Shown: one piece after another, positions 13,439 to 22,006 of the stretch
How the letters are laid out: each line of letters starts with the position of its first letter
Numbering within the stretch: position 1 is the first letter of the stretch
NCBI GenBank assembly: GCA_009783085.1
Contig: WRHU01000012.1
Coordinates: 1-37,902 of the forward strand
Direction: 5' to 3'
Source: Coriobacteriia bacterium
Lineage (GTDB): Bacteria > Actinomycetota > Coriobacteriia > Coriobacteriales > UBA8131
Length of the DNA stretch: 37,902 nucleotides
Made by a program: the position numbers and the translations under genes
The notes under the pieces: model-generated
What the model was told of the DNA's origin: nothing
Databases searched by the model: none
The model's input: the letters and a program-made list of their open reading frames with translations, nothing else

Positions 13439-16083
13439 CTACGGCAGAGGCAGCAGCGGAAGCAAGAATAGAAACAAGCATAACGTTCGAGGGCTTCTCT
13501 TTTACGTATCCCCATGCCCTCAGTCCTGCACTCTCAAATATTAACTTGAACATCAAGCAAGGCGAGTTTCTTGTTTTGTGTGGCCCTTCTGGTGGTGGCA
13601 AAACAACACTTTTGCGTTCGTGTAAGCCCCTGCTTGCTCCCTTTGGCACAAAATCAGGCAGGATTCTCCTGGGCACCACGGCGCTTGAGAACCTCAGCGA
13701 ATATGTGGCAACCGCAACCATAGGCTTTGTTCGGCAAAGTCCAGAAAACCAAATTATTACCGACAAAGTGTGGCACGAGTTAGCGTTTGGTCTGGAGTCT
13801 TTGGGATATGACAATGCGACTATTCGCTTGCGCGTTGCAGAAATGGCGAGTTATTTTGGCATACAGGATTGGTTTTATCGTTCGACTTCAGAGCTTTCGG
13901 GCGGTCAAAAACAGCTGCTTGCTTTGGCATCTGTCATGGTTATGCAGCCGTCGGTGCTTTTGCTCGATGAGCCCACGAGTCAGCTTGACCCCATAGCAGC
14001 CTCTGAGTTTTTGGCAACGCTGGCAAAAATAAATCGAGAGCTGGGAACAACTATTATTTTGACCGAGCATCGGCTCGAGGAAGCCTTTTGTTTGTGCGAT
14101 AGAGCGGTGGTTTTGGAGGAAGGTCGTATTCTCTGTGAGGGCACGCCCCAACAGGTTGCCGAGCAGCTGCGCACAACAAACCATGGCATGTTTTTGGCGA
14201 TGCCTGCCCCTATGCGCATCTGGGCAGGAGTAGAAAATACCTTGCCGTGCCCGCTAACGGTGCGGGAGGGAAGGGAGTGGATTTCTCAGTTTGACGTTAA
14301 AAATCCTTTGCCCGCCCGCAAGTCTGCCCGCCCTCACCAAGACACCGCCAACGAAACACCTGCTATCGAGCTTAAGAATCTCTGGTTCAAATACGGCAAA
14401 GACTACCCTGATGTTATAAAGGACCTGTCTTTTAGTGCGTATGCTGGCGAGATAACTACTATTTTAGGCGGCAACGGCACGGGCAAAACAACCGCCCTAT
14501 CTTTGATTGCGGGCATCTACCAGCCGTATCGCGGTACGGTCAAAATACAAGGACAGCCCCTTAGCGAGATACCAAAAGGCAAACTTTTTGACCACTGTTT
14601 GGCAGTGTTGCCACAAAACCCGCAGACCTTGTTTGTAGGAAAAACAGTCGAGGAGGATTTGCGCGAGATGCTTGATGGGCGCAGTCTGTCCAAAAGAGAA
14701 CGGCAGCAGCAGCTGGACGAGGTGGTACAGCTGTGTTTGCTAACGGAGCTTTTACAGTCTCACCCCTATGACCTTTCTGCAGGGCAACAACAGCGTCTTG
14801 CTTTGGCAAAAGTTTTATTGCTGCAACCAAAAATCCTTCTTTTGGACGAGCCAACCAAAGGCCTCGACGCTCAGTTCAAGCAGACGCTTGCTGATATTTT
14901 ACGCACGCTTGCTGCGTCAGGCGTGGCAGTGGTAGCGGTGAGTCATGACCTCGAGTTTTGTGCTCGTTGTGCCGACCAGTGCGCCTTGTTTTTTGATGGG
15001 GAGATTGTTTCGCAGGCTTTGCCCCGTGAGTTTTTCTCTGGCAAGAGCTTTTATACGTCGGCAACCAATCGCATGGCACGCCACGTGCTGCCCGAGGCGA
15101 TTGTGGTTGAAGATGTGATTGTGGCGTTAGGCGGCGTGGCGTTGGGCGGTACGGACGGGCAGCAAAGCGTTTTTGATGGTTTCGACACGCCACAGCCCGC
15201 CGCACCAAAGTCAGATGCACCAAGTTCTGTCGCATCAAGAAACCCTGACGCACCAAGAAACCCCGTCGCACCAAGGCCTGACGCACCAAATAATCCTGAC
15301 GAACCAAGAAACCCTGACGCATCAAATAATCCTGATGTGTTAGAACCACAGAAATCATCACGCTCACCAAAACCTCAGGCCTTCACCAAAAGAACCCTGC
15401 TGGCTGCGCTTTTTGTGCTGATAGCCGTTCCTTTGACTCTCTATTTTGGCATGACCTTTTTTGGCGACAGAAAGTTTTATTACCTCTCGTTGCTCATCAT
15501 TCTTGAGGCCCTGCTGCCCTTTATTCTCGCATTTGAAGGACGCAAACCACTGGCGCGCGAGCTGGTAATTCTTGCGGTTTTGATTGCGCTTGCCGTGGTG
15601 GGTAGGGCTGCGTTTTTTATGGTTCCGCAATTCAAACCCGTAGTCGCTCTCGTAATTATTTCGGGCGTGGCCTTTGGCGCAGAATCTGGTTTTTTGGTAG
15701 GTGTCTTGACTGCTTTTGTGAGCAATATGTTCTTTGGGCAAGGCCCGTGGACGCCATGGCAGATGTTTGCCCTCGGAATAATTGGCTTTTTAGCAGGTAT
15801 TTTGTTCAGAAAAGGAGCTTTGCCACGTGCTCGTACCGTGCTGTGTATTTTTGGAGCGCTAGTTACCTTGGTGATATATGGGGGCTTTATGGTTCCGGCA
15901 AGCGTCTTGATGTTTATGCCTGAGCCCAACCTACCGCTGTTCATTCTTGCTTACGTGCAGGCTTTGCCTTTTGATGTCATTCACGCTTTGGCGACCGTGG
16001 TATTTCTTGCGCTCTTGGCTCGTCCGCTCCTTGAAAAACTGGACAGGGTAAAGCAAAAATACGGCTTGTTAAAGACGGCATAA
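13366..16083 (+). CDS. Fused ECF transporter protein: two ATPase domains plus an S-component-like membrane domain
   Basis: A 905-residue fusion. After an Ala-rich N-terminus (1-36), ATPase 1 has Walker A GPSGGGKTT (73-81), signature LSGGQKQ (177-183) and Walker B LLLDEPTSQLDP with D201/E202. ATPase 2 has Walker A GGNGTGKTT (368-376), signature LSAGQQQR (470-477) and Walker B D494/E495. A repeated Pro/Asn/Asp linker spans about 613-657. The C-terminal part (677-905) has about six helices and the blocks VGRAAFFMVPQFKPVVALVI and FFGQGPWTPWQMFALGIIGF, typical of ECF S components. I recall similar blocks in cobalamin/precursor-type S proteins, but the substrate is not proven. GGGAGG (13353-13358) supports ATG 13366. 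An in-frame ATG at 13279 lies deep inside ecfT and was rejected. Together with EcfT this makes a complete importer. Confidence 0.88.
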   Translation: MGKIAVETGAAAGANATARTGAGLATAEAAAEARIETSITFEGFSFTYPHALSPALSNINLNIKQGEFLVLCGPSGGGKTTLLRSCKPLLAPFGTKSGRILLGTTALENLSEYVATATIGFVRQSPENQIITDKVWHELAFGLESLGYDNATIRLRVAEMASYFGIQDWFYRSTSELSGGQKQLLALASVMVMQPSVLLLDEPTSQLDPIAASEFLATLAKINRELGTTIILTEHRLEEAFCLCDRAVVLEEGRILCEGTPQQVAEQLRTTNHGMFLAMPAPMRIWAGVENTLPCPLTVREGREWISQFDVKNPLPARKSARPHQDTANETPAIELKNLWFKYGKDYPDVIKDLSFSAYAGEITTILGGNGTGKTTALSLIAGIYQPYRGTVKIQGQPLSEIPKGKLFDHCLAVLPQNPQTLFVGKTVEEDLREMLDGRSLSKRERQQQLDEVVQLCLLTELLQSHPYDLSAGQQQRLALAKVLLLQPKILLLDEPTKGLDAQFKQTLADILRTLAASGVAVVAVSHDLEFCARCADQCALFFDGEIVSQALPREFFSGKSFYTSATNRMARHVLPEAIVVEDVIVALGGVALGGTDGQQSVFDGFDTPQPAAPKSDAPSSVASRNPDAPRNPVAPRPDAPNNPDEPRNPDASNNPDVLEPQKSSRSPKPQAFTKRTLLAALFVLIAVPLTLYFGMTFFGDRKFYYLSLLIILEALLPFILAFEGRKPLARELVILAVLIALAVVGRAAFFMVPQFKPVVALVIISGVAFGAESGFLVGVLTAFVSNMFFGQGPWTPWQMFALGIIGFLAGILFRKGALPRARTVLCIFGALVTLVIYGGFMVPASVLMFMPEPNLPLFILAYVQALPFDVIHALATVVFLALLARPLLEKLDRVKQKYGLLKTA
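15202..15336 (+). repeat. Eight 15/18-bp tandem units encoding the ECF linker
   Basis: Eight consecutive units, all variants of GCACCAAGAAACCCTGAC (three of 15 bases, five of 18), fill exactly 135 bases. They encode residues about 613-657 as APKSD, APSSV, ASRNPD, APRNPV, APRPD, APNNPD, EPRNPD and ASNNPD. All steps keep the frame, so length variation between strains would be tolerated. Confidence 0.9.
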
Positions 16084-16127
16084 CTATGCGTAAGCCCACA
16101 TAAAGCCCAATATAAACAAGAAAAGAC

Positions 16128-16156
16128 TAGGCAAGAAGCCTAATTTGTGGTATAAA
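16128..16156 (+). promoter_or_regulatory. Promoter of the rimP-nusA-infB operon
   Basis: TAGGCA (16128-16133, four of six), a 17-base spacer and TATAAA (16151-16156, five of six) preceded by TGG (extended -10). It lies between the ECF gene stop (16083) and the structured leader and would start transcription near 16163. Confidence 0.65.
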
Positions 16157-16162
16157 TGACAA

Positions 16163-16319
16163 TACAGTTCTCCACACGGAGAAGTGCGCCGCTTTGCGGT
16201 GGTCAAAGTCTTTCGGAAGAAAGTGGGCATTTGTCCCGCTTTCTTTTGTTAGGTGCGAATTAACGAGCGAGAAAGCTTTCGTATTTTCTCCGTTTTCGCA
16301 GGTAAAAAGGAGCTTGCTG
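16163..16319 (+). promoter_or_regulatory. Structured 5' leader of rimP
   Basis: About 157 bases between the predicted start and the rimP GTG. Three hairpins can be read: TTCTCC-ACAC-GGAGAA (16168-16183), CCGC-TTT-GCGG (16189-16199), and an 11-pair terminator-like stem (16217-16245). The layout is that of an attenuated leader. No known riboswitch core was recognised. A noncoding function is more likely than coding because the good Shine-Dalgarno sits at 16306. Confidence 0.55.
16217..16250 (+). terminator. Terminator-like hairpin (attenuator) in the rimP leader
   Basis: AAGAAAGTGGG (16217-16227) pairs fully (one G-T) with CCCGCTTTCTT (16235-16245) around CATTTGT. The stem is followed by TTGTT. 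Lying between promoter and first gene, it would act as a regulated early terminator. Confidence 0.65.
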
Positions 16320-16832
16320 GTGCGTAACGCAAAAACAGAGCGAATAATTGAAGCACTTGAGCCGCTTGCAGGCGCTCAGGGCTTTGAGCTTGTTGACGTT
16401 GAACTGCTGGGAACAGCCGCTTCGTCGGTTTTGCGCGTGTATCTCGACAAAACGGACGGTCTTAACGTGGACGATATTGCTGCGGCAAGCAGCTGGATTA
16501 ACGCCTGCCTTGACGAGCTTGACCCCTTCAAAGGGTCGTATACGTTGGAGGTTTCCTCGCCGGGCATTGACCGACCGCTGCGCACGCTGGAGCATTTTGC
16601 TCGCTTTTCTGGCGAGGAGGCAAGTATTACTACGGCTCCGCAAAAGCAGCACAACAACCGTTCAAAGTGGACGGGGCTGCTGGCGGGCGTTGAAAAGGGT
16701 GCTGGCACGGTGAGCATTGAGATAGATGGCACAAGCTATCAGCTTGCATTTGCAGACATAAAAAAAGCACATATTAAAGGAAAAGTTGACTTTACAAGAA
16801 AACCTGATGGAAGGAATGACGATGTCGTCTGA
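16320..16832 (+). CDS. rimP: Ribosome maturation factor RimP
   Basis: 170 residues from GTG 16320, chosen because AAGGAG (16306-16311) sits 8 bases before it. An upstream in-frame ATG at 16194 falls in the leader hairpins. The N-terminal alpha/beta domain holds GFELVDVELLGTAASSVLRV and VDDIAAASSWINACLDE. The family signature LEVSSPGIDRPLRTLEHFARF lies at about 82-102. The SH3-like C-domain ends with IKKAHIKGKVDF. RimP binds the pre-30S subunit and helps mature 16S rRNA and the S12 region. It heads the operon and overlaps nusA by 11 bases, indicating translational coupling. Confidence 0.94.
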   Translation: MRNAKTERIIEALEPLAGAQGFELVDVELLGTAASSVLRVYLDKTDGLNVDDIAAASSWINACLDELDPFKGSYTLEVSSPGIDRPLRTLEHFARFSGEEASITTAPQKQHNNRSKWTGLLAGVEKGAGTVSIEIDGTSYQLAFADIKKAHIKGKVDFTRKPDGRNDDVV

Positions 16833-18264
16833 GTTGGTTAAAGCCCTAGAGGCATTAGCACAGGAAAAAAATATCGACGAGCTGTATCTTTTGGAGCGTC
16901 TTGAGCAGAGTCTTGCAAAAAGCTACCAAAGTATCCTCGACCTTGAATGGGACGCTCGAGTAACCATAAACCGCGAAACGGGTTCGATTTACGTATATGA
17001 GCTTGTTCCCGTGGGCGAGCCTGATGAGGAAACAGGTGAATACAGCGAGTTTGAGGAGCGCGACGTTACACCCAAAGAGGTGAGCCGTATTGCGGCGCAA
17101 AACGCCAAGGGTGTCATTATGCAGATTGTGCGCGATGCTGCTCGTCAGGCCATTTTTACCGAGTTTGCCGATCGCAAAGGCGAACTGGTTACCGGTACGG
17201 TGCTGCAAAGCACGCCTGACTTTACCATTATCAAGATTCGTGATGGTGTGGAAGCTGAGCTGCCGCACTTTGATAAGAAGCGTCACCAAGGTGAGCTTAA
17301 TGAGAAACCTGACGGCGAGCATTACCGTCACAACCAGCGCATCAAGTCTTTTATCATTGACGTGCGCGACCCCAATCTTATTGAGGCAAATACCCGTGGC
17401 GAGCATACCCGTCCTTCTATTGTGGTAAGCCGCACCCACCCCGATCTTATCCGTCGTCTTTTTGAGATTGAAGTTCCCGAGATTTATGACGGTGTGGTGG
17501 AGATAAAAGCTATCGCACGCGAGGCAGGGGCGCGCTCAAAAATCGCCGTTGCTTCTCGCGAGCCCAATCTTGACCCTGTTGGTGCGTGCGTTGGTCCAAA
17601 AGGCTCACGCGTGCGCATGGTGGTTGAGGAGCTGCGCAATGAGCGTGTTGACGTTATTATGTGGGACGCTGATCCGTCGGTGTTGGTGGCAAATGCGCTT
17701 TCGCCGGCCCGCGTTACTAAGGTGCTCATAAATGATGAAACGCACTATGCGACGGTTATTGTGCCCGACGACCAGCTTTCGCTCGCTATTGGTAAAGAGG
17801 GTCAAAATGCCCGTCTTGCTGCACGCTTGACGGGTTGGCATATCGACATCAAGAGCGCCAGCCTTATGAGCGAAATGCCGGGCGTTATTACTACCTTGCT
17901 TGATGATGAGGAACAAGAAATTGAGGTTGAGGGCGGCGGCCGCTGCGAATATGTTTCGTCCGATGGCGTGCGCTGTCGCAACCATGCTCGTCCCGATTCG
18001 CACTACTGTGGTGTTCATGAAAACGCTGAGCATGAGGTAGCTGAGGAAGTTGTTCTTGAGGTTGCCGATGAGATGGCTGCTGAAGTTGAGGAGGCTGCCG
18101 AGGAAGCCGTCGAGGAAGTTGCTGAAGCTGCTGCGGAGGTCGCCGAGCAACCCGTCGCCGAGCAGCCCGTCGCTGAACCCGATGTAGTCGATGAACCTAG
18201 CTCAGACGATGAGCCCGTTGATGATCCTGATAATTCTGAGAGCAAAGACGAGGAGCTCATCTAA
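16822..18264 (+). CDS. nusA: Transcription termination/antitermination factor NusA with C-terminal zinc-finger-like extension
   Basis: 480 residues from ATG 16822 (GGAAGGA at 16809-16815). The RNA-polymerase-binding NTD is about 1-112. The S1 domain (about 115-185) contains GELVTGTVLQSTPDFTIIK. KH domains (about 190-350) contain GACVGPKGSRVRMVVEEL and AIGKEGQNARLAARLTGW. Beyond the core comes a Cys/His cluster C375-x9-C385-x10-C396-x2-H399 (GRCEYVSSDGVRCRNHARPD), which resembles a small zinc-binding motif. A tail of about 80 residues rich in Glu, Ala and Val (400-480) follows. These additions replace the acidic repeats found in some proteobacterial NusA proteins. NusA modulates pausing, termination and rRNA antitermination. 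ylxR begins 3 bases after the stop. Confidence 0.95.
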   Translation: MSSELVKALEALAQEKNIDELYLLERLEQSLAKSYQSILDLEWDARVTINRETGSIYVYELVPVGEPDEETGEYSEFEERDVTPKEVSRIAAQNAKGVIMQIVRDAARQAIFTEFADRKGELVTGTVLQSTPDFTIIKIRDGVEAELPHFDKKRHQGELNEKPDGEHYRHNQRIKSFIIDVRDPNLIEANTRGEHTRPSIVVSRTHPDLIRRLFEIEVPEIYDGVVEIKAIAREAGARSKIAVASREPNLDPVGACVGPKGSRVRMVVEELRNERVDVIMWDADPSVLVANALSPARVTKVLINDETHYATVIVPDDQLSLAIGKEGQNARLAARLTGWHIDIKSASLMSEMPGVITTLLDDEEQEIEVEGGGRCEYVSSDGVRCRNHARPDSHYCGVHENAEHEVAEEVVLEVADEMAAEVEEAAEEAVEEVAEAAAEVAEQPVAEQPVAEPDVVDEPSSDDEPVDDPDNSESKDEELI

Positions 18265-18267
18265 ACG

Positions 18268-18672
18268 ATGGCCAACCAACACAAACAAACGCGGAGAACT
18301 TGCGTGGCCTGTAGGGCTACGACGGATAAGCGCGCGCTTATCCGCTTTGTTCGTGTTGCCGATAAAAATCCTGCTGAGTACGCTGCAGAGCGCACTTCTC
18401 ACAAAGAAGCACCCTCTCATCAAAAAAATTATTCACGTCAGGTACAGCTTGACGTATCGGGGCGCAAGGCAGGGCGTGGCGCATATTTGTGCAGCGAGAA
18501 GTCCTGTTTTGAAAAGGTACGAAAGAATAAGGCACTTGAGCGTGCTTTGCGCTGCTCAATTGCTGCCGAGGAATATGACCAGCTTGCTCGCGAGTACGAG
18601 CAGCTTGTGTGTGAGTCAAAGAGCCCGAGTGCTGCAGAGCTTGCTCGGGTAGGGACGGTGATAAATGGCTAG
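18268..18672 (+). CDS. ylxR: YlxR family RNA-binding protein (RnpM-like)
   Basis: 134 residues. The DUF448/YlxR fold is shown by the N-terminal RRTCVACRATTDKRALIRFV, with a C-x2-C pair, and by VQLDVSGRKAGRGAYLCSEKSCFEKVRK. Family proteins are about 90-100 residues. This copy has about 25 extra residues between the two blocks (NPAEYAAERTSHKEAPSHQ region) and a C-terminal extension. Homologues bind RNA and one is known to affect RNase P activity. It lies between nusA and infB as usual and overlaps infB by 8 bases. There is no L7Ae-like ylxQ gene after it. Confidence 0.9.
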   Translation: MANQHKQTRRTCVACRATTDKRALIRFVRVADKNPAEYAAERTSHKEAPSHQKNYSRQVQLDVSGRKAGRGAYLCSEKSCFEKVRKNKALERALRCSIAAEEYDQLAREYEQLVCESKSPSAAELARVGTVING

Positions 18673-21535
18673 TATGCGTGTCCATGAGTTGGCTAAAGAG
18701 TTTGGAATGAACTCGAAAGACCTGCTCGAAAGACTTCAAGAAATGAAAATACCAGCCAAGAGTCACTCTTCGACACTGGTTGATGCTTACGTTGACCGTA
18801 TCCGCAAAAAGCTGGGTCCGGAAGTTGAACAGCGTGCCGCAGATGCTGAAGTTGAGCGTCTTGCCAAAGAGGCTGCTGCTGCTGAGGAGGAGCAACGCAA
18901 GCGCAAGGAGGAGGAAGCCGCTCGTAAGGCAGCGGTGGAGGCCGAGCGCGCTCAGCGCGAAGCCGAGCGTCTTGAGCGTGAAGCTGCGGAAGCACCTGAG
19001 GTCGCAGAGCTTGTTGCTGAGGAAAGCGCCCCTGATGAGGTAAGTTTTGTGCCAGAAGCTGAACCTGCACCTAAGCCTATTCCAAAGTTCAGTGGCTTGC
19101 TTTCTCAAATCGCAGCGGAGCGCAATCGCCTTGATTCAGAAAAGAAAACGAAGCAAGAAGCCAAAGGTTCGAGAAAAGCTCAAGGTGGCGCCCAGGACGG
19201 TGTGCAAGCAGGAGCAGCTGGAGAAAAGAGGTCGGGTAAGACCGCCAAAAAGACGGCTGCACAAACGGCAGATGTTCAAGTTGAGCTGGGAACAGGCGAG
19301 TTTGGTGCCGAGGTTACGTTCTCTGCTGAGGACGGCTCCCGGGTCGATAAGAAAACTGCTAAAAAATCTAGCAAATTACAGAGTCCTGACGGAGCACCAG
19401 CGGGCGAAGCTGATGAGCACGAGGGCTCCTCTCGCAAGGGTGGCAAAGGCAAGCGCGCAAATCGTGATGGGCAACAAAACGAGCGCGACGGTATGCGCCG
19501 CAGGGCTGGTGCCAAAGAGGACAGGCGTGGTGGTTCACTCCACTATGATGAAACACTTGAACTTGACGATGAAAGTCTTGAGGACGAGCGTTACCGTCAA
19601 ATGGCAATCGCCGCCGAGAAACTACAGCGCGACCGTGTGCTTGCTGAGGCACGCGCTGCTGTTGAGGCTGCCAGCGATGAAGGTGGCGGTCGCAGGCAAA
19701 AACGTAAAGAAAAACGCGCTGCCGAGGCAAAAGAGCGCGCCGAGCTTGAGGCAATCGAGAAGGGCCTTGACCCAGAGGTTGTGCTTGATACTTCGGTTAT
19801 TCAAATTACCAGTGGTGTGACGGTCCAAGAGTTCTCAGATGCAATTGGTGTTCCTGCAAGTGACGTGGTAAAGAAGCTCTTTTTATTGGGGTCGCCCTTT
19901 ACGGTTACGCAGACTATGCCCGATGAGATGGTCGAGCTTCTCGCCGATGATTTTGAAAAGAAAATCCGCTTTGTTTCGCCTGAGGAGGAATACGCTATCC
20001 AAATTAGCGACAATCCTGACGAACTCAAAACACGTCCGCCCGTTGTTACTGTTATGGGTCACGTTGACCACGGTAAAACTTCGCTGCTTGATGCTATTCG
20101 AGAAACAGGTGTGGTTGATACCGAGGCGGGTGGCATTACGCAACACATTGGTGCTTCGGTGACTGAGATTAACGACCGTCAAATTACCTTTATTGACACG
20201 CCGGGCCATGAGGCCTTTACGGCGATGCGTGCGCGCGGTGCAAAAGTAACCGATGTTGTTGTCTTGGTAGTTGCTGCAGACGATGGCGTTATGCCGCAAA
20301 CCGTTGAGGCTATTCACCATGCAGAGGCCGCTGGTGTTCCCATTGTGGTTGCTGTTAACAAAATTGACAAGCCAGGTGCTACTCCCGAAAGAGTGCGTCA
20401 AGAACTTACTGAGCACGGCATCATTCCTGAGGAGTGGGGCGGACAAAGTATGTTCGTTGACGTTTCTGCTAAGCAGCGCACCGGTATCGATGATTTGCTT
20501 GAACTCATTTTGCTCCAAGCCGACGTGCTTGAACTTAAGGCGAACCCTGACGCTTTGGCATCGGGTTTTGTTATCGAGGCAAAACTTGATAAGGGTAGAG
20601 GTCCCGTAGCAACCGTGTTAGTACAGCGCGGTACGCTTAAGGTGGGCGACGCAGTTGTTGTGGGCACTTCTTACGGACGTGTTCGCGCACTTGTTAACCC
20701 CTTTGGAGAAACCATAGAAACGGCTCTTCCGGCCGACCCAGCAGAGATTTTAGGTCTCGGTTCGGTGCCTGCCGCTGGAGATGAGTTCCGGGTATTTTCT
20801 GACGAGCGCGATGCGCGCAATCTCGCTGAGGAGCGCTCGCTTAGGCAGCGTCTTGCCGAGCATCAAAAGAAGGGTCACGTTACGCTTGAGGACTTGTTCT
20901 CTCGCATTGAGCAGGACAAACTCTCTGAGCTTAACCTGGTGGTTAAGGCTGACGTGCAAGGCTCAATCGAGGCGCTTTCTGATGCGCTTGATAAGATGGA
21001 TCAGTCCGAGGTACGCATTAACGTTATTCACTCGGCGGTTGGTGGTATTACCGAAACCGACATTACGCTGGCTGCAGCATCTGACGCTGTTGTTATTGGC
21101 TTTAACGTGCGCCCAACGGCTAAGGCAAAGACTCTGGCTGACAAAGAGCAAATTGAAATCAAGACCTATCGCATTATTTATCAGGCAATTGAGGAAATCA
21201 ACGCTGCCCGTGTTGGCTTGCTCTCTCCTGACATCGTTGAAAAAGACGCTGGTATGGCAGAGGTGCGTGAGCTGTTTAAGGTTCCGCGTGCAGGTACGAT
21301 TGCTGGTTGTATGGTAATTGAAGGCGAGATTAAACGTGACGACAGAGTACGTGTTGTTCGCGATGGCACGGTTATACATGAGAGCACACTCGCTTCGCTC
21401 CGTCGCTTCAAAGAAGATGTCAAAAATGTTCGCTCGGGTTACGAGTGCGGCATTGGTGTCGAGAACTTCCAAGATGTTAAGGTCGGAGATATTATCGAGT
21501 CCTACCAGATAGTTGAGGTTGCTCGAGAGGGTTAG
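18665..21535 (+). CDS. infB: Translation initiation factor IF-2
   Basis: 956 residues. The N-terminal IF2-N domain (1-50, [20 protein letters not shown]) is followed by a long charged, Ala/Glu/Lys-rich region (about 55-370) of low complexity. A second IF2-N-like block precedes the G domain ([20 protein letters not shown]). The GTPase domain has G1 GHVDHGKT (465-472), G3 DTPGHEAF (from 511), G4 NKID (from 565) and SAK. Domains II-IV follow to the end ([34 protein letters not shown]). IF-2 places fMet-tRNA on the 30S subunit and promotes subunit joining. The start overlaps ylxR by 8 bases. ATG 18674 is a possible alternative, three codons later. Confidence 0.97.
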   Translation: MASMRVHELAKEFGMNSKDLLERLQEMKIPAKSHSSTLVDAYVDRIRKKLGPEVEQRAADAEVERLAKEAAAAEEEQRKRKEEEAARKAAVEAERAQREAERLEREAAEAPEVAELVAEESAPDEVSFVPEAEPAPKPIPKFSGLLSQIAAERNRLDSEKKTKQEAKGSRKAQGGAQDGVQAGAAGEKRSGKTAKKTAAQTADVQVELGTGEFGAEVTFSAEDGSRVDKKTAKKSSKLQSPDGAPAGEADEHEGSSRKGGKGKRANRDGQQNERDGMRRRAGAKEDRRGGSLHYDETLELDDESLEDERYRQMAIAAEKLQRDRVLAEARAAVEAASDEGGGRRQKRKEKRAAEAKERAELEAIEKGLDPEVVLDTSVIQITSGVTVQEFSDAIGVPASDVVKKLFLLGSPFTVTQTMPDEMVELLADDFEKKIRFVSPEEEYAIQISDNPDELKTRPPVVTVMGHVDHGKTSLLDAIRETGVVDTEAGGITQHIGASVTEINDRQITFIDTPGHEAFTAMRARGAKVTDVVVLVVAADDGVMPQTVEAIHHAEAAGVPIVVAVNKIDKPGATPERVRQELTEHGIIPEEWGGQSMFVDVSAKQRTGIDDLLELILLQADVLELKANPDALASGFVIEAKLDKGRGPVATVLVQRGTLKVGDAVVVGTSYGRVRALVNPFGETIETALPADPAEILGLGSVPAAGDEFRVFSDERDARNLAEERSLRQRLAEHQKKGHVTLEDLFSRIEQDKLSELNLVVKADVQGSIEALSDALDKMDQSEVRINVIHSAVGGITETDITLAAASDAVVIGFNVRPTAKAKTLADKEQIEIKTYRIIYQAIEEINAARVGLLSPDIVEKDAGMAEVRELFKVPRAGTIAGCMVIEGEIKRDDRVRVVRDGTVIHESTLASLRRFKEDVKNVRSGYECGIGVENFQDVKVGDIIESYQIVEVAREG

Positions 21536-21576
21536 GACAGCCCAAGGAGTACAGATGAGCTAGAGGAGCTGGTGGT

Positions 21577-22002
21577 ATGAAACAAACTTCTGCTTCGCGC
21601 AAAGTAAATGAAACAGCACGTTCTGCGTTTGCGCAGCTGCTCTTGACGGAGTTTTCTGATCCGCGTTTATCACTTTTGACGGTTACCGCTCTTGAGGTTT
21701 CAAAAGACCGGAGTGTTGCCGATGTGTTTGTTACTGCAGACCCGTCGCGATATGGTGCGACAGCAAAAGGCTTAGAAAGTGCCAAGGGACGTTTGCGCTC
21801 GCTGCTCGGCAAAGAGTTGGGGTGGCGGGTAACTCCTGAGCTTCGTTTTCATATTGACACAGGGCTTGACCATGCCATGGCAATCAACGAGGCTCTAAAA
21901 AACGCTCCAACAACACACGCTTCTGAGGATTTAGGGCTTGAAGCCGCTGAGGTAATGGACATGCCAAAAACATTCGCCGATATTGCCTTTGGGGAGGATT
22001 AG
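21577..22002 (+). CDS. rbfA: Ribosome-binding factor A
   Basis: 141 residues. Shows the RbfA KH-like fold: SRKVNETARSAFAQLLLTEF, DPRLSLLTVTALEVSKDRSV, LRSLLGKELGWRVTPELRF and the family motif FHIDTGLDHAMAINEALK. RbfA matures the 5' end of 16S rRNA on the 30S subunit and is needed in the cold. GAGGAG (from about 21561) precedes the ATG. A C-terminal tail of about 35 residues (TTHASEDLGLEAAEVMD) is family-variable. nrnA follows 4 bases after the stop. Confidence 0.95.
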   Translation: MKQTSASRKVNETARSAFAQLLLTEFSDPRLSLLTVTALEVSKDRSVADVFVTADPSRYGATAKGLESAKGRLRSLLGKELGWRVTPELRFHIDTGLDHAMAINEALKNAPTTHASEDLGLEAAEVMDMPKTFADIAFGED

Positions 22003-22006
22003 CCAC

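Noticed and set aside
15202-15336. CRISPR array
   Set aside because: Units of 15/18 bases without spacers, in frame inside a protein linker, do not fit a CRISPR array. No cas genes are present.
14876-15370. A 164-codon minus-strand repeat-rich frame
   Set aside because: It is the antisense reading of the tandem linker repeat.
16194-16319. A longer N-terminus for RimP
   Set aside because: It would translate through the leader hairpins. RimP homology starts after 16320, which has a good Shine-Dalgarno.
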